64,000 nucleotides of DNA. It comes from Planctomycetaceae bacterium (GTDB taxonomy: Bacteria > Planctomycetota > Phycisphaerae > Tepidisphaerales > Tepidisphaeraceae). The stretch is taken from positions 186,001 to 250,000 of the forward strand of contig JAIYCY010000021.1 in the NCBI GenBank assembly GCA_027487775.1, read 5' to 3'. Below are positions 63,384 to 64,000 of this stretch, piece after piece. The notes beneath the pieces were generated by a model. That model ran no database searches and had not been told where the DNA came from. It saw only the letters and a program-made list of their open reading frames with translations. Within the stretch, counting starts at the first letter, position 1; every line of letters begins with the position of its first letter. The translations under genes and the position numbers were made by a program.

Positions 63384-64000
63384 GTGAAAGAGGAAGAAGC
63401 CGTCTGGAACCGGGACATTCTGCGGATCATCGACGCCAACTGCAACCGGGCCGCCGAGGGCTTTCGTGTGATCGAGGAGTACGCGCGTTTTGTGCGTAAC
63501 GATGCCCGGTTGAGCGGCCAGTGCAAAACGTTTCGTCATGCGCTCGAGCAGGCTTTGCATGACGCGCGGATCACGTTGCCGCTTAGGCTGGTTTCGCGCG
63601 ACACCCGAGGCGATGTGGGCACCTTGCATCCGGCTCAAAACACCGAGCATCGGCAGAGTTCCGGCGACATCGCGCATGCCAATGCCCGTCGGGTGGCCGA
63701 GGCGCTGCGTGCGATCGAGGAGTACGCCAAGCCGACGTCTCCTGGGCTGGCTGAGAGTGTCTCGAAGATTCGTTATCAGCTTTACGAACTGGAGAAGTCG
63801 CTCGCCCGACCGTCGAACGATCGTTTGGCGCGGGTTCGGCTTTGCGTGCTCGTGACCGAGAGCGTTGCCGGGCCGGATTGGCTTGTGCGGGCGGAATCAG
63901 CTTTGCGTGGCGGCGCGGAGATGTTGCAGCTTCGTGAGAAGGATCTTTCATCGCGCGAGCTGCTCAATCGGGCGAAGCGACTGCGCGAACTCTGTGACCG
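63384..64000 (+). CDS. thiE: Two-domain thiamine phosphate synthase (ThiE), N-terminal part
   Basis: The frame starts at GTG 63384 and runs off the window (205 codons plus two bases). The first 145 residues (ILRIIDANCNRAAEGFRVIE, RDTRGDVGTLHPAQN, SSGDIAHANARRVAEALRAI) form the helical domain found in front of ThiE in several bacteria, resembling ThiP/ThiE fusions. From about residue 150 (VRLCVLVTESVAGPDWLVRA, LRGGAEMLQLREKDLSSREL) the ThiE barrel begins; QLREKD contains conserved phosphate-site residues. ThiE joins thiazole phosphate and pyrimidine pyrophosphate. The ribosome binding site is weak, and alternative starts are possible. Confidence 0.9.
   Translation, partial: MKEEEAVWNRDILRIIDANCNRAAEGFRVIEEYARFVRNDARLSGQCKTFRHALEQALHDARITLPLRLVSRDTRGDVGTLHPAQNTEHRQSSGDIAHANARRVAEALRAIEEYAKPTSPGLAESVSKIRYQLYELEKSLARPSNDRLARVRLCVLVTESVAGPDWLVRAESALRGGAEMLQLREKDLSSRELLNRAKRLRELCD

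Overview
The window reads as chromosomal DNA of a planctomycete, most likely of the Phycisphaerae type. This is inferred from gene content only. There are seven PEP-CTERM surface proteins, three large secreted proteins that open with a LEPR-XLL-like motif, two prepilin-like proteins of the H-X9-DG type, a DnaN distant from any DnaA gene, and core genes (PhoH, 7TM-HD phosphohydrolase, YmdB-type phosphoesterase, ThiS/ThiG/ThiE).

Region 1 (1-20 kb) is a glycan-degradation locus that looks specific for deoxy-hexose sugars. It holds the 5' part of a clan-A glycosidase, a PEP-CTERM protein, a LacI-family regulator, and a three-gene operon encoding a double-GH29 fucosidase, a GH106-like rhamnosidase and a GH141-like parallel beta-helix enzyme. 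An unassigned toroid-like protein is transcribed divergently from that operon. A GH95 fucosidase overlaps a DUF5703/GH95-like paralogue. Related operator-like palindromes (core TTGCTAC(C/G)TA) sit on or next to promoter-like elements in front of the PEP-CTERM gene (two copies), the regulator, the GH29 operon and GH95. This suggests one LacI regulon. Fucose-rich polysaccharide (fucoidan-like) or a rhamnose/fucose pectin is the likely substrate class. No sulfatase or transporter lies in this region.

Region 2 (20-38 kb) is a surface-protein region: a prepilin-like protein divergent from a 1031-residue PEP-CTERM beta-helix protein, then a minus-strand series of a hydrolase/dockerin giant, three small PEP-CTERM proteins and a GH19-like secreted enzyme, then a 1301-residue PEP-CTERM repeat protein.

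Region 3 (38-48 kb) is mostly housekeeping: a bidirectional terminator, tRNA-Arg(TCG), dnaN with an upstream region carrying DnaA-box-like sites (possible oriC), a membrane protein followed by a sugar ABC transporter (binding protein and two permeases, no ATPase), a GNAT acetyltransferase, and thiS-thiG.

Region 4 (47-55 kb) returns to exported proteins: a repeat-rich periplasmic protein, an RTX-type repeat protein, a PEP-CTERM/dockerin-like protein and a second prepilin-like gene.

Region 5 (55-64 kb) carries a small membrane protein, a YmdB-type phosphoesterase, a membrane-anchored DUF2092-like protein, an MmcB-like putative nuclease, PhoH, 7TM-HD phosphohydrolase, an orphan DNA methyltransferase and the start of a two-domain thiE. 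No transposase, integrase, CRISPR array or rRNA was seen.
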